DNA from: Chitinophagales bacterium
GTDB lineage: Bacteria > Bacteroidota > Bacteroidia > Chitinophagales > UBA2359
Direction: 5' to 3'
DNA: 14,308 nt
Assembly (NCBI GenBank): GCA_020629335.1
Contig: JAHDDN010000106.1
Coordinates: 1-14,308, forward strand
Shown: piece by piece, positions 7,167 through 14,308 of the stretch
Numbering within the stretch: position 1 is the stretch's first letter
Layout of the letters: the number at the start of each line of letters is the position of its first letter
Notes under the pieces: model-generated
What the model was told of the DNA's origin: nothing
The model's input: the letters and a program-made list of their open reading frames with translations, nothing else
Database searches by the model: none
Program-made: the position numbers and the translations under genes

Positions 7167-8330
7167 ATGAAAAAACTCCTCTACTTCTTTGTATTCTTAG
7201 TCATCGTTTATTTTCTTTTCACTTGGATTGCTCCACCCATCGTAGAAAAAGGACGAAATCAATTTACGATTAAGCCGCCATATAAAGTATCCCAACAAGC
7301 ACAGCAAATATTCTCTGACTTAGAGTTTGTTGCAGACCTCCATTGTGATGCTTTATTATGGAATCGTGATCTCACTAAAAGATCTGATTACGGTCATGTA
7401 GATTTTCCAAGAATGCAAGAAGGGAATGTCGCTTTTCAAGCCTTCACTATCGTGACCAAATCTCCACAAGGCCAAAACTTCGATAATAATTCTGGTGATG
7501 GAATGGATATGATTACGGCGCTTAGTATCGGTCAAGGCCAGCATCCCAAGACCTGGTTTAGTTTATTTAATAGAGCGATGTATCAATGCAGTAAATTGAT
7601 GAAGTTTGCCAAGAACTTTGATGATAAATTCATAGTCGTTCGGACCAAAGCAGATTTTCAGAAATTACTAGATAAAAGAGCCCAAGACAAATCCTATATC
7701 GGCGGACTCCTAGGTGTAGAAGGAGGACATTGCTTAGAAGGAAAAATCGAAAATTTAGACAAACTTTATAATGCAGGAGTAAGAATGTTAGGCCCCGCTC
7801 ACTTCTTCGATAATGAAATGGGTGGCTCTGCTCATGGAGTAGAAAAAGGAGCGCTGACAGATTTTGGAAAGCAAGTCCTTAAAAAAATGCAAACTAAAGG
7901 CATGATTATGGACATCGCTCATTCATCCGAAAAAGCGATTGATGATATTCTACGATTATATAATGGCCCCATTTTGAGTTCGCATACAGGAGTAAAAGGT
8001 ACTAAAAAAGGCTTTCGTAATCTGTCAGATAAACACCTGCGAGCCATCGCCCAAAGAGATGGATTAGTCGGTATCGGTTATTTCCCAGGAGCAATAGGTG
8101 AAGGGGGAATTAAAGCCATCGTCAAAGCCATGAAATATACCAAAGGAATTATCGGCACCAACAACATAGCCTTAGGCTCCGATTTTGACGGCAGCGTCAC
8201 CACGCCTTTCGATACTACAGGACTTCCCCTATTAGTGGAGGAAATGATGATCCAAGGCTTCACCCCCGAAGAAATCAAGTCCATCTTCGGCGAAAATCTA
8301 AAACGCTTTTTGCTAAAAAATTTGAAGTAA
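7167..8330 (+). CDS. Membrane-anchored dipeptidase, peptidase family M19
   Basis: This 387-residue protein is a renal-dipeptidase-type (M19) zinc hydrolase that cleaves dipeptides. The metal ligands expected of the family are present: His59 and Asp61 in DLHCD, bridging Glu185 in GVEGG, His252 in DIAHSS and His273 in SSHTG, with GSDFDG (338-342) supplying the catalytic-region aspartate. An N-terminal hydrophobic helix (4-22) without a clear cleavage site suggests a membrane anchor with the enzyme in the periplasm, consistent with scavenging peptides or recycling cell-wall dipeptides. Its stop codon overlaps the start of the next gene (TAATG), so the two are translationally coupled. Confidence 0.93.
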   Translation: MKKLLYFFVFLVIVYFLFTWIAPPIVEKGRNQFTIKPPYKVSQQAQQIFSDLEFVADLHCDALLWNRDLTKRSDYGHVDFPRMQEGNVAFQAFTIVTKSPQGQNFDNNSGDGMDMITALSIGQGQHPKTWFSLFNRAMYQCSKLMKFAKNFDDKFIVVRTKADFQKLLDKRAQDKSYIGGLLGVEGGHCLEGKIENLDKLYNAGVRMLGPAHFFDNEMGGSAHGVEKGALTDFGKQVLKKMQTKGMIMDIAHSSEKAIDDILRLYNGPILSSHTGVKGTKKGFRNLSDKHLRAIAQRDGLVGIGYFPGAIGEGGIKAIVKAMKYTKGIIGTNNIALGSDFDGSVTTPFDTTGLPLLVEEMMIQGFTPEEIKSIFGENLKRFLLKNLK

Positions 8331-9058
8331 TGAACCCAATCCAAGGATATACCATAGCCTATCATGACGATCCAATTTATCAGGACGCAAAAGCAGGCCA
8401 ATTCATAAAAGTAGAAAACAAGCCTCCTTGTCTGATTGTCAATCATACCATCGAAAGAGCCATATTGACTAGGTGGCCCTTCAAGCTATGGAAAACAGAA
8501 ATCAATGCTCAATCTTATAATAAAGACCTACAAAAAGGCTTGATCGCCAAAGCAGGCTACACCAGAACCTACCGATTACAATTACTAGAAGAATTGCCAG
8601 CCGATCTATTATTTGGAGACAAAGGAGCCGCTGTTTCAAAAATACTAGATAAGGCAGTTCAAATAACACAAGAGCAGGTGAGCCAACTTTTTGAATTTGA
8701 TTATAAAGATGCCGAAAAACACTATTCCAAAGCGTGGGATGAATGGTTAAAACGAAGAGACAAAGTACATAGAATGGGCAATAATCAAGGAGTGATTTAT
8801 AGTGGAGGAAGCCCACTGAATCATGGATTAAGCCTAATAAGCAATGTAATTCATAAAAGAGCCATTGCGCTATTAGGAAAAGAGAAAGCCCTAATATTCG
8901 AAGATGATGAGTGTTATTTAGTAGCAGATTGGAGCGCTGCCTCTACAGCATTCCTCCACGCAGCAATGGCAAGCAGAACAGATTTATTAAGCGCAAATGA
9001 AGCAAAACAAATGCTAATACCATTCAAAACCATTTTTGGCACAGACCAGGATGGTTGA
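8330..9058 (+). CDS. Unknown protein coupled to the M19 dipeptidase
   Basis: The 242-residue product has no signal peptide or membrane segment and no motif I recognise. Notable stretches are PPCLIVNHTIERAILTRWPF (32-51), a charged helical region around 105-148 and YSGGSPLNHGLSLISNVIHK (157-176). Its ATG shares bases with the dipeptidase stop (TAATG), which is strong evidence that it is expressed and that the two products are made together. A cytoplasmic role next to a membrane dipeptidase is inferred only from this coupling. A 73-base gap with a short tandem repeat separates it from the regulator gene downstream. Confidence 0.7.
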   Translation: MNPIQGYTIAYHDDPIYQDAKAGQFIKVENKPPCLIVNHTIERAILTRWPFKLWKTEINAQSYNKDLQKGLIAKAGYTRTYRLQLLEELPADLLFGDKGAAVSKILDKAVQITQEQVSQLFEFDYKDAEKHYSKAWDEWLKRRDKVHRMGNNQGVIYSGGSPLNHGLSLISNVIHKRAIALLGKEKALIFEDDECYLVADWSAASTAFLHAAMASRTDLLSANEAKQMLIPFKTIFGTDQDG

Positions 9059-9082
9059 TCAAAAAACCCCGTATGGACCTTG

Positions 9083-9110
9083 CACCGCAACGTCCACACC
9101 GCAACATCCG
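9083..9110 (+). repeat. Two 14-bp GC-rich tandem units
   Basis: CACCGCAACGTCCA and CACCGCAACATCCG are adjacent and match at 12 of 14 positions, in the gap between the 242-residue gene and the regulator. The GC content stands out from the surrounding A-rich DNA. Too short to assign a role; it may be another dispersed intergenic repeat fragment or an operator. Confidence 0.5.
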
Positions 9111-9131
9111 ATAAAAAACAAATCCAAAAAA

Positions 9132-9698
9132 ATGCAAGATAAAGGAATAAAAAAATACATCGAATCAATCACCAAAGTGAACGATCAATTTTGGGAAAAA
9201 CTATCCCAAATATCCCAAACAATCATTTTAGAAAAAGGGGAGAAGTATATCAAAGAAGGAGAAAATATCAAGAACTTAGGCTTTTTAGAATCAGGGCTCA
9301 TAAGAATATATCATTTAGACGAAAATGGAAATGAATGGAATAAGGCATTTTTAGAGCAAAACTCCTTTTTATTGGGGAATGTAAATTATGAAGAAAAGAC
9401 AGAAGTATATTTTGAAGCATTAAGCAATTGCAAAATTCTAAAAGTACCCATTTCATTCTTTGAAGAAAGCCTAACTCTATATCCCGAATTAACAAAAGTC
9501 TACCAGCAACAAATAGGAGAGCTATTTAAAAGGAAATCAGAACGTGAAATCAGCTTTTTGCAACTAACTGCCAAGGAACGCTATTTGAAATTTAAAGAAA
9601 ATTATCCTCATTTACTAGAAATTATTCCTCAATATCATATCGCCAGCTATTTAGGCATTACTCCAACACAACTATCCAGAATCAAACTTTCTTCTTAA
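9132..9698 (+). CDS. Crp/Fnr family transcriptional regulator
   Basis: The start is placed at ATG 9132 (188 residues). The open frame extends to 9036, but that part overlaps the preceding gene and encodes the low-complexity tandem-repeat segment. The cyclic-nucleotide-binding-like beta-roll spans about 20-115 (LEKGEKYIKEGENIKNLGFL, GLIRIYHLDENGNEWNKAF). It is followed by a long dimerisation helix and a short helix-turn-helix at about 168-185 (YHIASYLGITPTQLSRIK). This compact form, with LTAKERYLKF before the HTH, is the common Bacteroidota type; the arginine and glutamate needed to bind cAMP are not evident, so the ligand is unknown. It may regulate the upstream dipeptidase pair. Confidence 0.9.
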   Translation: MQDKGIKKYIESITKVNDQFWEKLSQISQTIILEKGEKYIKEGENIKNLGFLESGLIRIYHLDENGNEWNKAFLEQNSFLLGNVNYEEKTEVYFEALSNCKILKVPISFFEESLTLYPELTKVYQQQIGELFKRKSEREISFLQLTAKERYLKFKENYPHLLEIIPQYHIASYLGITPTQLSRIKLSS

Positions 9699-9733
9699 TC
9701 TTCACCAATCAATAAATGCATCAATAGGAATGA

Positions 9734-9832
9734 CATAGTTTTGTAGCCGAGCTTGTGGAAAATAACTGGTATATTTATGGCGGAGGAAAGAAAGCAGGCG
9801 TTAAAACCCTCTATTCAACTACCTCTAATTAA
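9734..9832 (+). pseudogene. Possible C-terminal remnant of a lost gene
   Basis: Following an in-frame TGA (9731-9733), 32 codons read through HSFVAELVENNWYIYGGG and end KTLYSTTSN. The composition (paired aromatic residues, alternating strand pattern) looks like genuine protein, yet no ATG precedes it; a GTG at 9755 would leave only 25 codons. I read it as a truncated remnant in the gap between the regulator and the Nudix gene. It may also be chance. Confidence 0.3.
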
Positions 9833-9854
9833 GAAATTATGAACTTGAATTAAT

Positions 9855-10280
9855 ATGGAAACACCCAAAGTAGGCATAGGCGTCATCATCGAAAATGCGG
9901 AAGGTAAAGTACTCATTGGTAAGCGCAAGGGAAGTCATGCGCCCTACTATTCCATCCCAGGTGGTCATTTGGAATTAGGCGAGACCTTTGAGGCAACCGC
10001 CATAAGAGAAGTAAAAGAAGAAACTGATTTGACCATTTTTGATCCAAAAGTGATCAGTGTAAGTAATAATTTACGCACCTATGAATTAGAAGGAAAACAC
10101 TTTATTTCGGTCATTCTTCATACCAAGCAATTTGAGGGAGAATTGAAGCTCATGGAGGAGGATAAGTGTGAGTCATGGGAATGGCTTAATCCTCGAGAAT
10201 TACCTCAACCTCATTTTGATGCCAGTGAATTTGCAATTGCTTGTTTTTTACAGAAAAAGATTTACCTTAAAGAGTTATAA
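9855..10280 (+). CDS. Nudix hydrolase, NUDT15-like
   Basis: This 141-residue protein carries a Nudix box at 37-59 (GHLELGE, then REVKEET), with Glu52, Glu55 and Glu56 available to bind magnesium. The usual glycine of EExG is Asp58. The whole protein follows the NUDT15 pattern: GVGV at the start, GKRKGSHAP, PGGHLE with GET, and ESWEW (155-like position in NUDT15) near residue 113. Such enzymes hydrolyse nucleoside triphosphates such as oxidised or dCTP-like nucleotides to the monophosphate; the exact substrate is inferred. It is soluble and cytoplasmic. It starts at ATG 9855 and is followed by a 215-base gap containing a repeat fragment. Confidence 0.92.
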   Translation: METPKVGIGVIIENAEGKVLIGKRKGSHAPYYSIPGGHLELGETFEATAIREVKEETDLTIFDPKVISVSNNLRTYELEGKHFISVILHTKQFEGELKLMEEDKCESWEWLNPRELPQPHFDASEFAIACFLQKKIYLKEL

Positions 10281-10325
10281 GGCTGGATATATCGCAACTA
10301 TTTTTGATTTGCACTTTTAAGATTT

Positions 10326-10350
10326 GTGCCCAATGGGGCGCGCCCAAATA
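10326..10350. repeat. GC-rich repeat-end fragment
   Basis: GTGCCCAATGGGGCG followed by CGCCCAAATA is a GC-rich island in AT-rich DNA. Its last 11 bases, GCGCCCAAATA, also end the scar region at 4480-4490, and the whole piece resembles two repeat ends facing each other. The rest of the gap 10281-10495 is AT-rich; no clear promoter match was found there. Confidence 0.55.
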
Positions 10351-10495
10351 CTTAACAAAAGATAATATTCCTTAGTATTATTTGTCCTCTATTAACTTCT
10401 TATTAAAGTCTTTATGCATATTGCCCTTTTTTTTGTATTTTTAAGAGTTAAAAGAGCGAAAGCTGTAAACTAATAACAAACTAAGAAAATAGACA

Positions 10496-11977
10496 ATGAA
10501 GAAAATTTACTTGATATTATTGATGTGTGTTGCATATTTAGGTGCCAATGCACAAATTATTGAGTCAGAGGAGCTTGTGCAGTACTATACCATAGCTGAT
10601 ATACAGCAAGTTTATGATGATTCTGGTTTAGGAGAGACTTTACAAAATGTTGCACCAATTACTTATGAAGTGGCGGCTTATAAGGTCATTTATAATACGG
10701 TGGATGCGGATGGTACGACACCAGTTTTGGCTTCTGGGGCCATGTATATTCCAATTAAGGAAGGAGAAAATTGCGCATCGCCAATGGTTGCTTACTTACA
10801 TGGCACCATGTCAAAGAGGCAAGATGCACCCTCTCAATTTAATGGTGGAGCTGAAAGCTTAGTTGGTTTAGCAGGCGCAACAAGTGGTTATGTGGGGATG
10901 GCTCCAGATTATTTGGGGCTTGGTGAAGGAACTTCCAGTTTTCATTATTATATTCATGCGCACTCTGAAGCGACTGCAAGTACGGATATGGTATTGGCAG
11001 TAAAAGAGCATTGTGCGAATAACGATATTCCTTTGAATGATCAATTATTCTTAATGGGGTATTCTCAAGGTGGTCATGCTGCGATGGCGACTCATCGTTA
11101 TATCCAAGAAAATTATGATCCAAGTGAATTACAAGTAACGGGTTCTGTACCTATGGCAGGGCCTTATGATTTATCTGGAGCACAAACAGATATGTTATTG
11201 AGTGGCCAAGCTTATGCTAATCCAGCTTACTTGCCTTTTATCTTCTTCTCATTTGATCATGTTTATGATCTTTATGATGATTTGTCTGAGATTTTGATTG
11301 AGCCTTATGATGTAGAGTTACCTCCGTTGTTTGATATGGAGACTGGCTTAGGAGCAGCAGATGCTATTTTACCTCCCACAGTATTGGATATTGTTCAGCC
11401 AGATTATTTAGAAGCATTTATTAATGATGAAAATCATCCTTTTAGACAAGCATTAGCAGATAACGATTTATTAGATTGGGTTCCAGAGACACCTATGCAT
11501 TTATTTCATTGTGTAGCTGATGAGCAGGTAGCTTATCAGAACTCTGTTGTAGCTCATGACTATTTTTCTAATTTGCCTAATTCAGCGGAAGTTACTTTTG
11601 AAGAGCCACCATTTTCTACTTTCTTAGATCATCCAGCTTGTGGAGGGGTTTCTATTCCTTTAGCAAAGCAATGGATAGATCAATTGAGTGAATTATGTTC
11701 AGAGCCAGTAGAAGGAGGCGTTGATATTAAAAACTTTAATCACCGTCCAGTGATTGTTTATCCTAATCCAGTACAATCGCATATAAATATCACGATGGAT
11801 TATGTAGACAATTTTGATATTCGTATCTTTGATATGGATGGTAGAGAAGCCATTAATATGATGGGGGTTTCAGGAAGTAATTTCAGTATTCCAAGAGGTG
11901 ATTTACACAGTGGAATGTACGTACTTGAAATGACTATCGGAGAGGAAGTGATTCGCGAAAAAGTAATGTTAAAATAA
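10496..11977 (+). CDS. Secreted alpha/beta hydrolase with T9SS sorting domain
   Basis: This 493-residue protein has a signal peptide (MKKIYLILLMCVAYLGANAQ), an alpha/beta hydrolase domain at about 25-400 and a type IX secretion C-terminal domain at about 418-493 (VYPNPVQSHINI ... GMYVLEM ... EKVMLK). Catalytic residues are Ser190 in GYSQGG, Asp342 in CVADEQV and His379 in LDHPAC; LHGT (101-104) forms the oxyanion region. The layout recalls secretory lipase or feruloyl-esterase-like hydrolases. After passing the inner membrane by Sec it would be exported by T9SS and released or attached at the cell surface, where it could hydrolyse ester substrates. It is transcribed alone and ends at a strong terminator. 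Confidence 0.92.
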   Translation: MKKIYLILLMCVAYLGANAQIIESEELVQYYTIADIQQVYDDSGLGETLQNVAPITYEVAAYKVIYNTVDADGTTPVLASGAMYIPIKEGENCASPMVAYLHGTMSKRQDAPSQFNGGAESLVGLAGATSGYVGMAPDYLGLGEGTSSFHYYIHAHSEATASTDMVLAVKEHCANNDIPLNDQLFLMGYSQGGHAAMATHRYIQENYDPSELQVTGSVPMAGPYDLSGAQTDMLLSGQAYANPAYLPFIFFSFDHVYDLYDDLSEILIEPYDVELPPLFDMETGLGAADAILPPTVLDIVQPDYLEAFINDENHPFRQALADNDLLDWVPETPMHLFHCVADEQVAYQNSVVAHDYFSNLPNSAEVTFEEPPFSTFLDHPACGGVSIPLAKQWIDQLSELCSEPVEGGVDIKNFNHRPVIVYPNPVQSHINITMDYVDNFDIRIFDMDGREAINMMGVSGSNFSIPRGDLHSGMYVLEMTIGEEVIREKVMLK

Positions 11978-11985
11978 AAAGTCAC

Positions 11986-12012
11986 ACTATTAAATTTTAA
12001 CTATTTAATAGT
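11986..12012. other. AT-rich perfect 9-bp inverted repeat
   Basis: ACTATTAAA (11986-11994) and TTTAATAGT (12004-12012) pair perfectly around a 9-base loop, just after the hydrolase stop and just before the terminator. It may help termination or protect the 3' end; its AT-only stem is weak. Confidence 0.5.
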
Positions 12013-12014
12013 TT

Positions 12015-12049
12015 AAAAGAGGGAAAGCAATCTGCTTCCCTCTTTTTTT
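12015..12049 (+). terminator. Rho-independent terminator of the secreted hydrolase
   Basis: GAGGGAAAGC (12019-12028) pairs with GCTTCCCTC (12034-12042) with one bulged A and a 5-base loop, followed by seven T (12043-12049). Four A before the stem give a short T-run in the other direction, so it may also help stop transcription arriving from the convergent minus-strand genes. Confidence 0.85.
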
Positions 12050-12129
12050 ATGTCTATAATGTTAGTATTTATTCCTTCCCTAAAAAAACTAATACATATT
12101 CAAAGAAGAACTTTTTTATCAAAATATTT

Positions 12130-12151
12130 CCCCTCCTTAAAAAAGGAGGGG
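12130..12151. repeat. CCCCTCCTT hairpin, common Bacteroidota intergenic motif
   Basis: CCCCTCCTT (12130-12138) and AAGGAGGGG (12143-12151) pair perfectly around AAAA, followed by CTAGGGG. From memory, this sequence recurs between genes in many Bacteroidota. Here it lies eight bases past the 3' end of the minus-strand oxidoreductase gene and may act as its end-of-transcript hairpin, although a T-run is absent on that strand. Confidence 0.65.
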
Positions 12152-12159
12152 CTAGGGGT

Positions 12160-13299
12160 TTATAGCTCTTCCAAAACCATATCCGCCAAATCCGTCCCCA
12201 AAATACTGCCGATAGCCACTCCCATTCCACCGAGCCTAACACCCGTAAATATACGAGGGCTAATAGCCTTCAATACAGGACGCTTATCTTCTCCAAATCC
12301 CATAATGCCTGTCCATTGATCAGCAATTTCAAAAGGAGTATTAGGTAAGATAATGCTTTTTAAGTGCGTTTCTAATAAATGAATGATCTTAGTGTTGATC
12401 TCAAATTTGGTGCTTTCTTCCTCCTCTTTAAATAGCTTCCTTCCTCCACCAAATATCACCCTATCACCATGATTCCTAAAATAGAAATAGCCTTCATCAT
12501 AATGAAAAACTCCTTTGAATTTGAGCCCTTCAATCGGCTTAGTAACGATTACTTGACCACGGCCTGGTTCTAATTTTATATCAGGCAATAATTGCTTAGT
12601 AAACGCATTCGTACAAATGGCTAATCTTTGGGCTTTAAAATGCACCTTTTGCGAGTTGTTCCCGTAAATCGCCTTAATATTGACTATATTATTTTGTTCT
12701 TCAAAAGTTTGAACTTCACATTGATTAAAAATCATAACTCCTTTCTCACCAGCCAATCGGATCAATGATTTCATCATCTTCCCCGTATTAATCTGCCCTT
12801 CAAAATGATTCCCAATAATAGCCTTGACATAGCCTTTATCAAAGTCAAATTCTGTGATCTTTTCATCTGCTCGATAGAACACATCCTGACCAAAGCTGTC
12901 GCTTAATAAGGCATTGATTTTATCAAAATGATCTAAAGCGTTCATATGCTCTTCGCTCAGAAGTTCATAGCTCCCTTCTTCCAAATATTCAATAGACTGA
13001 TCTCCCAATCGCTTTCTAAGCAGTGCTAACCCATCTCGCCTTTTCTCCATTAGCCCGATCATCTCCGATTCTGACATGGTATTCAGATCGTCTAATAATT
13101 CCGTCAAGCTACCAATACAAGCAAAACCCGCATTTTTGGTACTTGCCCCGGTAGGTAGCAGTCCTCTTTCCAGAACAGCGACACTAGCATCAGGCCTTTT
13201 CTCTTGGATTGCAATAGCCGTAGATAAGCCTACTATTCCACTGCCAATGACTATAAAGTCGTAGTCGAAAAATTGCGTTTGCTCCCAATAACTAAACAT
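12160..13299 (-). CDS. DadA/ThiO-like FAD-dependent amine oxidoreductase
   Basis: This 379-residue protein belongs to the DAO superfamily. The dinucleotide-binding fold is at the start (DFIVIGSGIVGLSTAIAI, 14-31), the ribose-binding acid is Glu44 (AVLERG), and GASTKNAGFACIG (51-63) is the flavin-contact motif of this family. The C terminus has WTGIMGFGEDKRPVL and GVRLGGMGVAIG, which close the FAD site. Such enzymes oxidise secondary or primary amines of amino acids such as glycine, sarcosine or D-amino acids; the substrate cannot be chosen. There is no signal peptide. It starts one base after the sirtuin stop codon (TAG C ATG), so the two are very likely an operon. Confidence 0.9.
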   Translation of the reverse strand: MFSYWEQTQFFDYDFIVIGSGIVGLSTAIAIQEKRPDASVAVLERGLLPTGASTKNAGFACIGSLTELLDDLNTMSESEMIGLMEKRRDGLALLRKRLGDQSIEYLEEGSYELLSEEHMNALDHFDKINALLSDSFGQDVFYRADEKITEFDFDKGYVKAIIGNHFEGQINTGKMMKSLIRLAGEKGVMIFNQCEVQTFEEQNNIVNIKAIYGNNSQKVHFKAQRLAICTNAFTKQLLPDIKLEPGRGQVIVTKPIEGLKFKGVFHYDEGYFYFRNHGDRVIFGGGRKLFKEEEESTKFEINTKIIHLLETHLKSIILPNTPFEIADQWTGIMGFGEDKRPVLKAISPRIFTGVRLGGMGVAIGSILGTDLADMVLEEL

Positions 13300-13300
13300 G

Positions 13301-13999
13301 CTATCCTAGTAATTTCTGTAATAAGATTTCTACTCCAACCGTTGCTTTTTCAGGAATATAAGTCAGATTTTGGACTGCTCCACCTGCATCAGGTGTATTC
13401 GGATCAATGATATACTTAGGCACATCACGCCCTACAAAATGAATCAAACCAGCCGCAGGATAAACCACCAAAGAAGTACCAATCACTACAAAAAGATCAG
13501 CTGCTTCTGCCAATATACTCGCCTTTTCAATCATAGGAACAGGCTCGCCAAACCATACTACATTCGGTCTTAATTGAGATCCTAATTCACACTTATCACC
13601 CATCATTACTTCCTGATCCTCAACATCATATATCAAGTTAGGATCTTTAGTGCTTCGCACCTCTCTGAGCATACCATGCAAGTGCATTACATTAGTCGTA
13701 CCAGCCCGTTCATGCAAGTCATCTACATTCTGAGTGATCACATAAACGGCATATTTTTCCTCCAATTTTTTCAATCCCAAATGGGCAGCATTGGGTTGGG
13801 CCTTAGCCGCATCCTTTCGTCGTAAATTGTAAAATTTCTGTACCAATTCAGGATTACTCTGCCAACCTTCAGGCGTTGCAACTTGCATCACATCATGTCC
13901 TTCCCAAAGTCCACCAGAATCTCTAAATGTCTGAATGCCACTCTCCGCACTTATACCAGCGCCTGTTAATATCACAAGGGCCTTTTTCTTCTCTGCCAT
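13301..13999 (-). CDS. cobB: NAD-dependent protein deacylase, sirtuin (CobB-like)
   Basis: This 232-residue Sir2 protein removes acyl groups from lysines using NAD. It shows GAGISAESGIQTFRD (13-27), TQNVDDLHERAG (89-100), catalytic His108 in HLHG and VIGTSLVVYP (172-181). Tyr57 and Arg60 (FYNLRR) match the pair that lets SIRT5/CobB-type enzymes accept succinyl or malonyl lysine. The zinc module expected between about 112 and 145 is short and holds only one cysteine (Cys137), so the four-cysteine zinc site is absent. As first gene of the minus-strand pair, it lies beside repeat copy D and no promoter match was found in its AT-rich leader. The gene symbol follows family usage. Confidence 0.92.
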   Translation of the reverse strand: MAEKKKALVILTGAGISAESGIQTFRDSGGLWEGHDVMQVATPEGWQSNPELVQKFYNLRRKDAAKAQPNAAHLGLKKLEEKYAVYVITQNVDDLHERAGTTNVMHLHGMLREVRSTKDPNLIYDVEDQEVMMGDKCELGSQLRPNVVWFGEPVPMIEKASILAEAADLFVVIGTSLVVYPAAGLIHFVGRDVPKYIIDPNTPDAGGAVQNLTYIPEKATVGVEILLQKLLG

Positions 14000-14051
14000 A
14001 ATTTTACGTTTTTTTATTTGGGGTAAATATTAATAATTCATCATTATAATA

Positions 14052-14273
14052 GGGCGTGCCCCTTTCTTATTTTTTCATGCGACTGTAGGGGCGCTACCCA
14101 TGTGTGCGCCCTCGCATGAAAAAATAAGAAAGGGTCGGGCTGTCCGTTCTTATGTGGCTATGCGGCTCCTACTTTGCTAAGTGCTGCTTGTCTGCCCTTC
14201 GGGCCAGCCATCGCATCACTAAGCGCCGTAAGTCGCAGCATGGCCGCCACATACCACTCCCATCCCTCACGCA
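14052..14273 (+). repeat. Structured GC-rich interspersed repeat, copy D
   Basis: The element opens with GGGCGTGCCC, then the 23-base inverted repeat, then TCGGGCTGTCCG. Its hairpin core is bounded by TATGTGGC (14151-14158) and GCCACATA (14246-14253), with inner helix 14177-14187 and 14213-14223 and apical GCCCTTCGGGC. It ends CATCCCTCACGC, the counterpart of the GCGCAAGGGATG end of copy C in inverse orientation. It fills the region upstream of the sirtuin gene; 14274-14308 holds nothing I can name. Confidence 0.9.
14060..14134. repeat. 23-bp perfect inverted repeat inside copy D
   Basis: Arms 14060-14082 and 14112-14134 are exact reverse complements, each holding six T or six A. The 29-base loop contains a second stem, GGGCGC (14089-14094) with GCGCCC (14106-14111). 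The full structure could form a long DNA cruciform or an RNA hairpin and may stop transcription on either strand. Confidence 0.92.
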
Positions 14274-14308
14274 AAATAAGGGATTTTTTAACTAAATTCG
14301 TATTTTTG

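Noticed and set aside
8078..8446. Minus-strand frame of 122 codons across the dipeptidase end
   Set aside because: It is antisense to two well-supported coupled genes and shows no family pattern.
9036..9131. Upstream start for the Crp/Fnr regulator
   Set aside because: It overlaps the previous gene and encodes a low-complexity segment over a tandem repeat; the family normally starts near ATG 9132.
12050..12319. 89-codon plus-strand frame after the terminator
   Set aside because: It runs through a hairpin repeat and antisense to the C terminus of the FAD oxidoreductase; no protein-like motif.

Overview
The window looks like chromosome from a member of the Bacteroidota, most likely a Cytophagales-type marine or soil bacterium. 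The evidence is low GC with A-rich leaders that lack strong Shine-Dalgarno sites, a promoter of the TTG / TAnnTTTG type, a secreted hydrolase ending in a type IX secretion (T9SS) sorting domain, a short Crp/Fnr regulator of the Bacteroidota kind, and GC-rich intergenic repeats in AT-rich DNA. The genus cannot be fixed from sequence alone.

Left part (1-7091): an accessory-looking stretch of small, mostly unlinked genes, each with its own gap: a DUF2834-like membrane protein, a lipoprotein, a membrane-anchored unknown, a thioredoxin-fold peroxiredoxin-like protein, a four-helix membrane protein, an alpha/beta hydrolase, a large exported protein combining DUF4375-, MORN- and TonB_C-like parts, and a small acidic protein. 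GC-rich structured repeats punctuate it (copy A 112-403, copy C 2093-2246, a 19-bp scar at 4469-4487, copy B 6408-6703). Copies A and B share 186 identical bases in direct orientation.

Middle part (7167-10280): a membrane-anchored M19 dipeptidase overlaps an unknown 242-residue protein at TAATG. A Crp/Fnr-type regulator, a short gene remnant and a NUDT15-like Nudix hydrolase follow.

Right part (10496-14308): a secreted serine hydrolase with a T9SS C-terminal domain ends at a clear terminator. It converges with a minus-strand pair, a sirtuin deacylase and a DadA/ThiO-like FAD oxidoreductase, separated by one base. Repeat copy D fills the right edge and carries a 23-bp perfect inverted repeat.

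The most notable signal is the repeat family. Its four copies (A, B, D on plus; C on minus) fold into the same hairpin. Copy A differs from the other three at four base pairs of one inner helix, and every change preserves pairing. This suggests selection on a folded RNA or single-stranded DNA rather than on a protein. No CRISPR array, tRNA, rRNA or intact transposase was seen.
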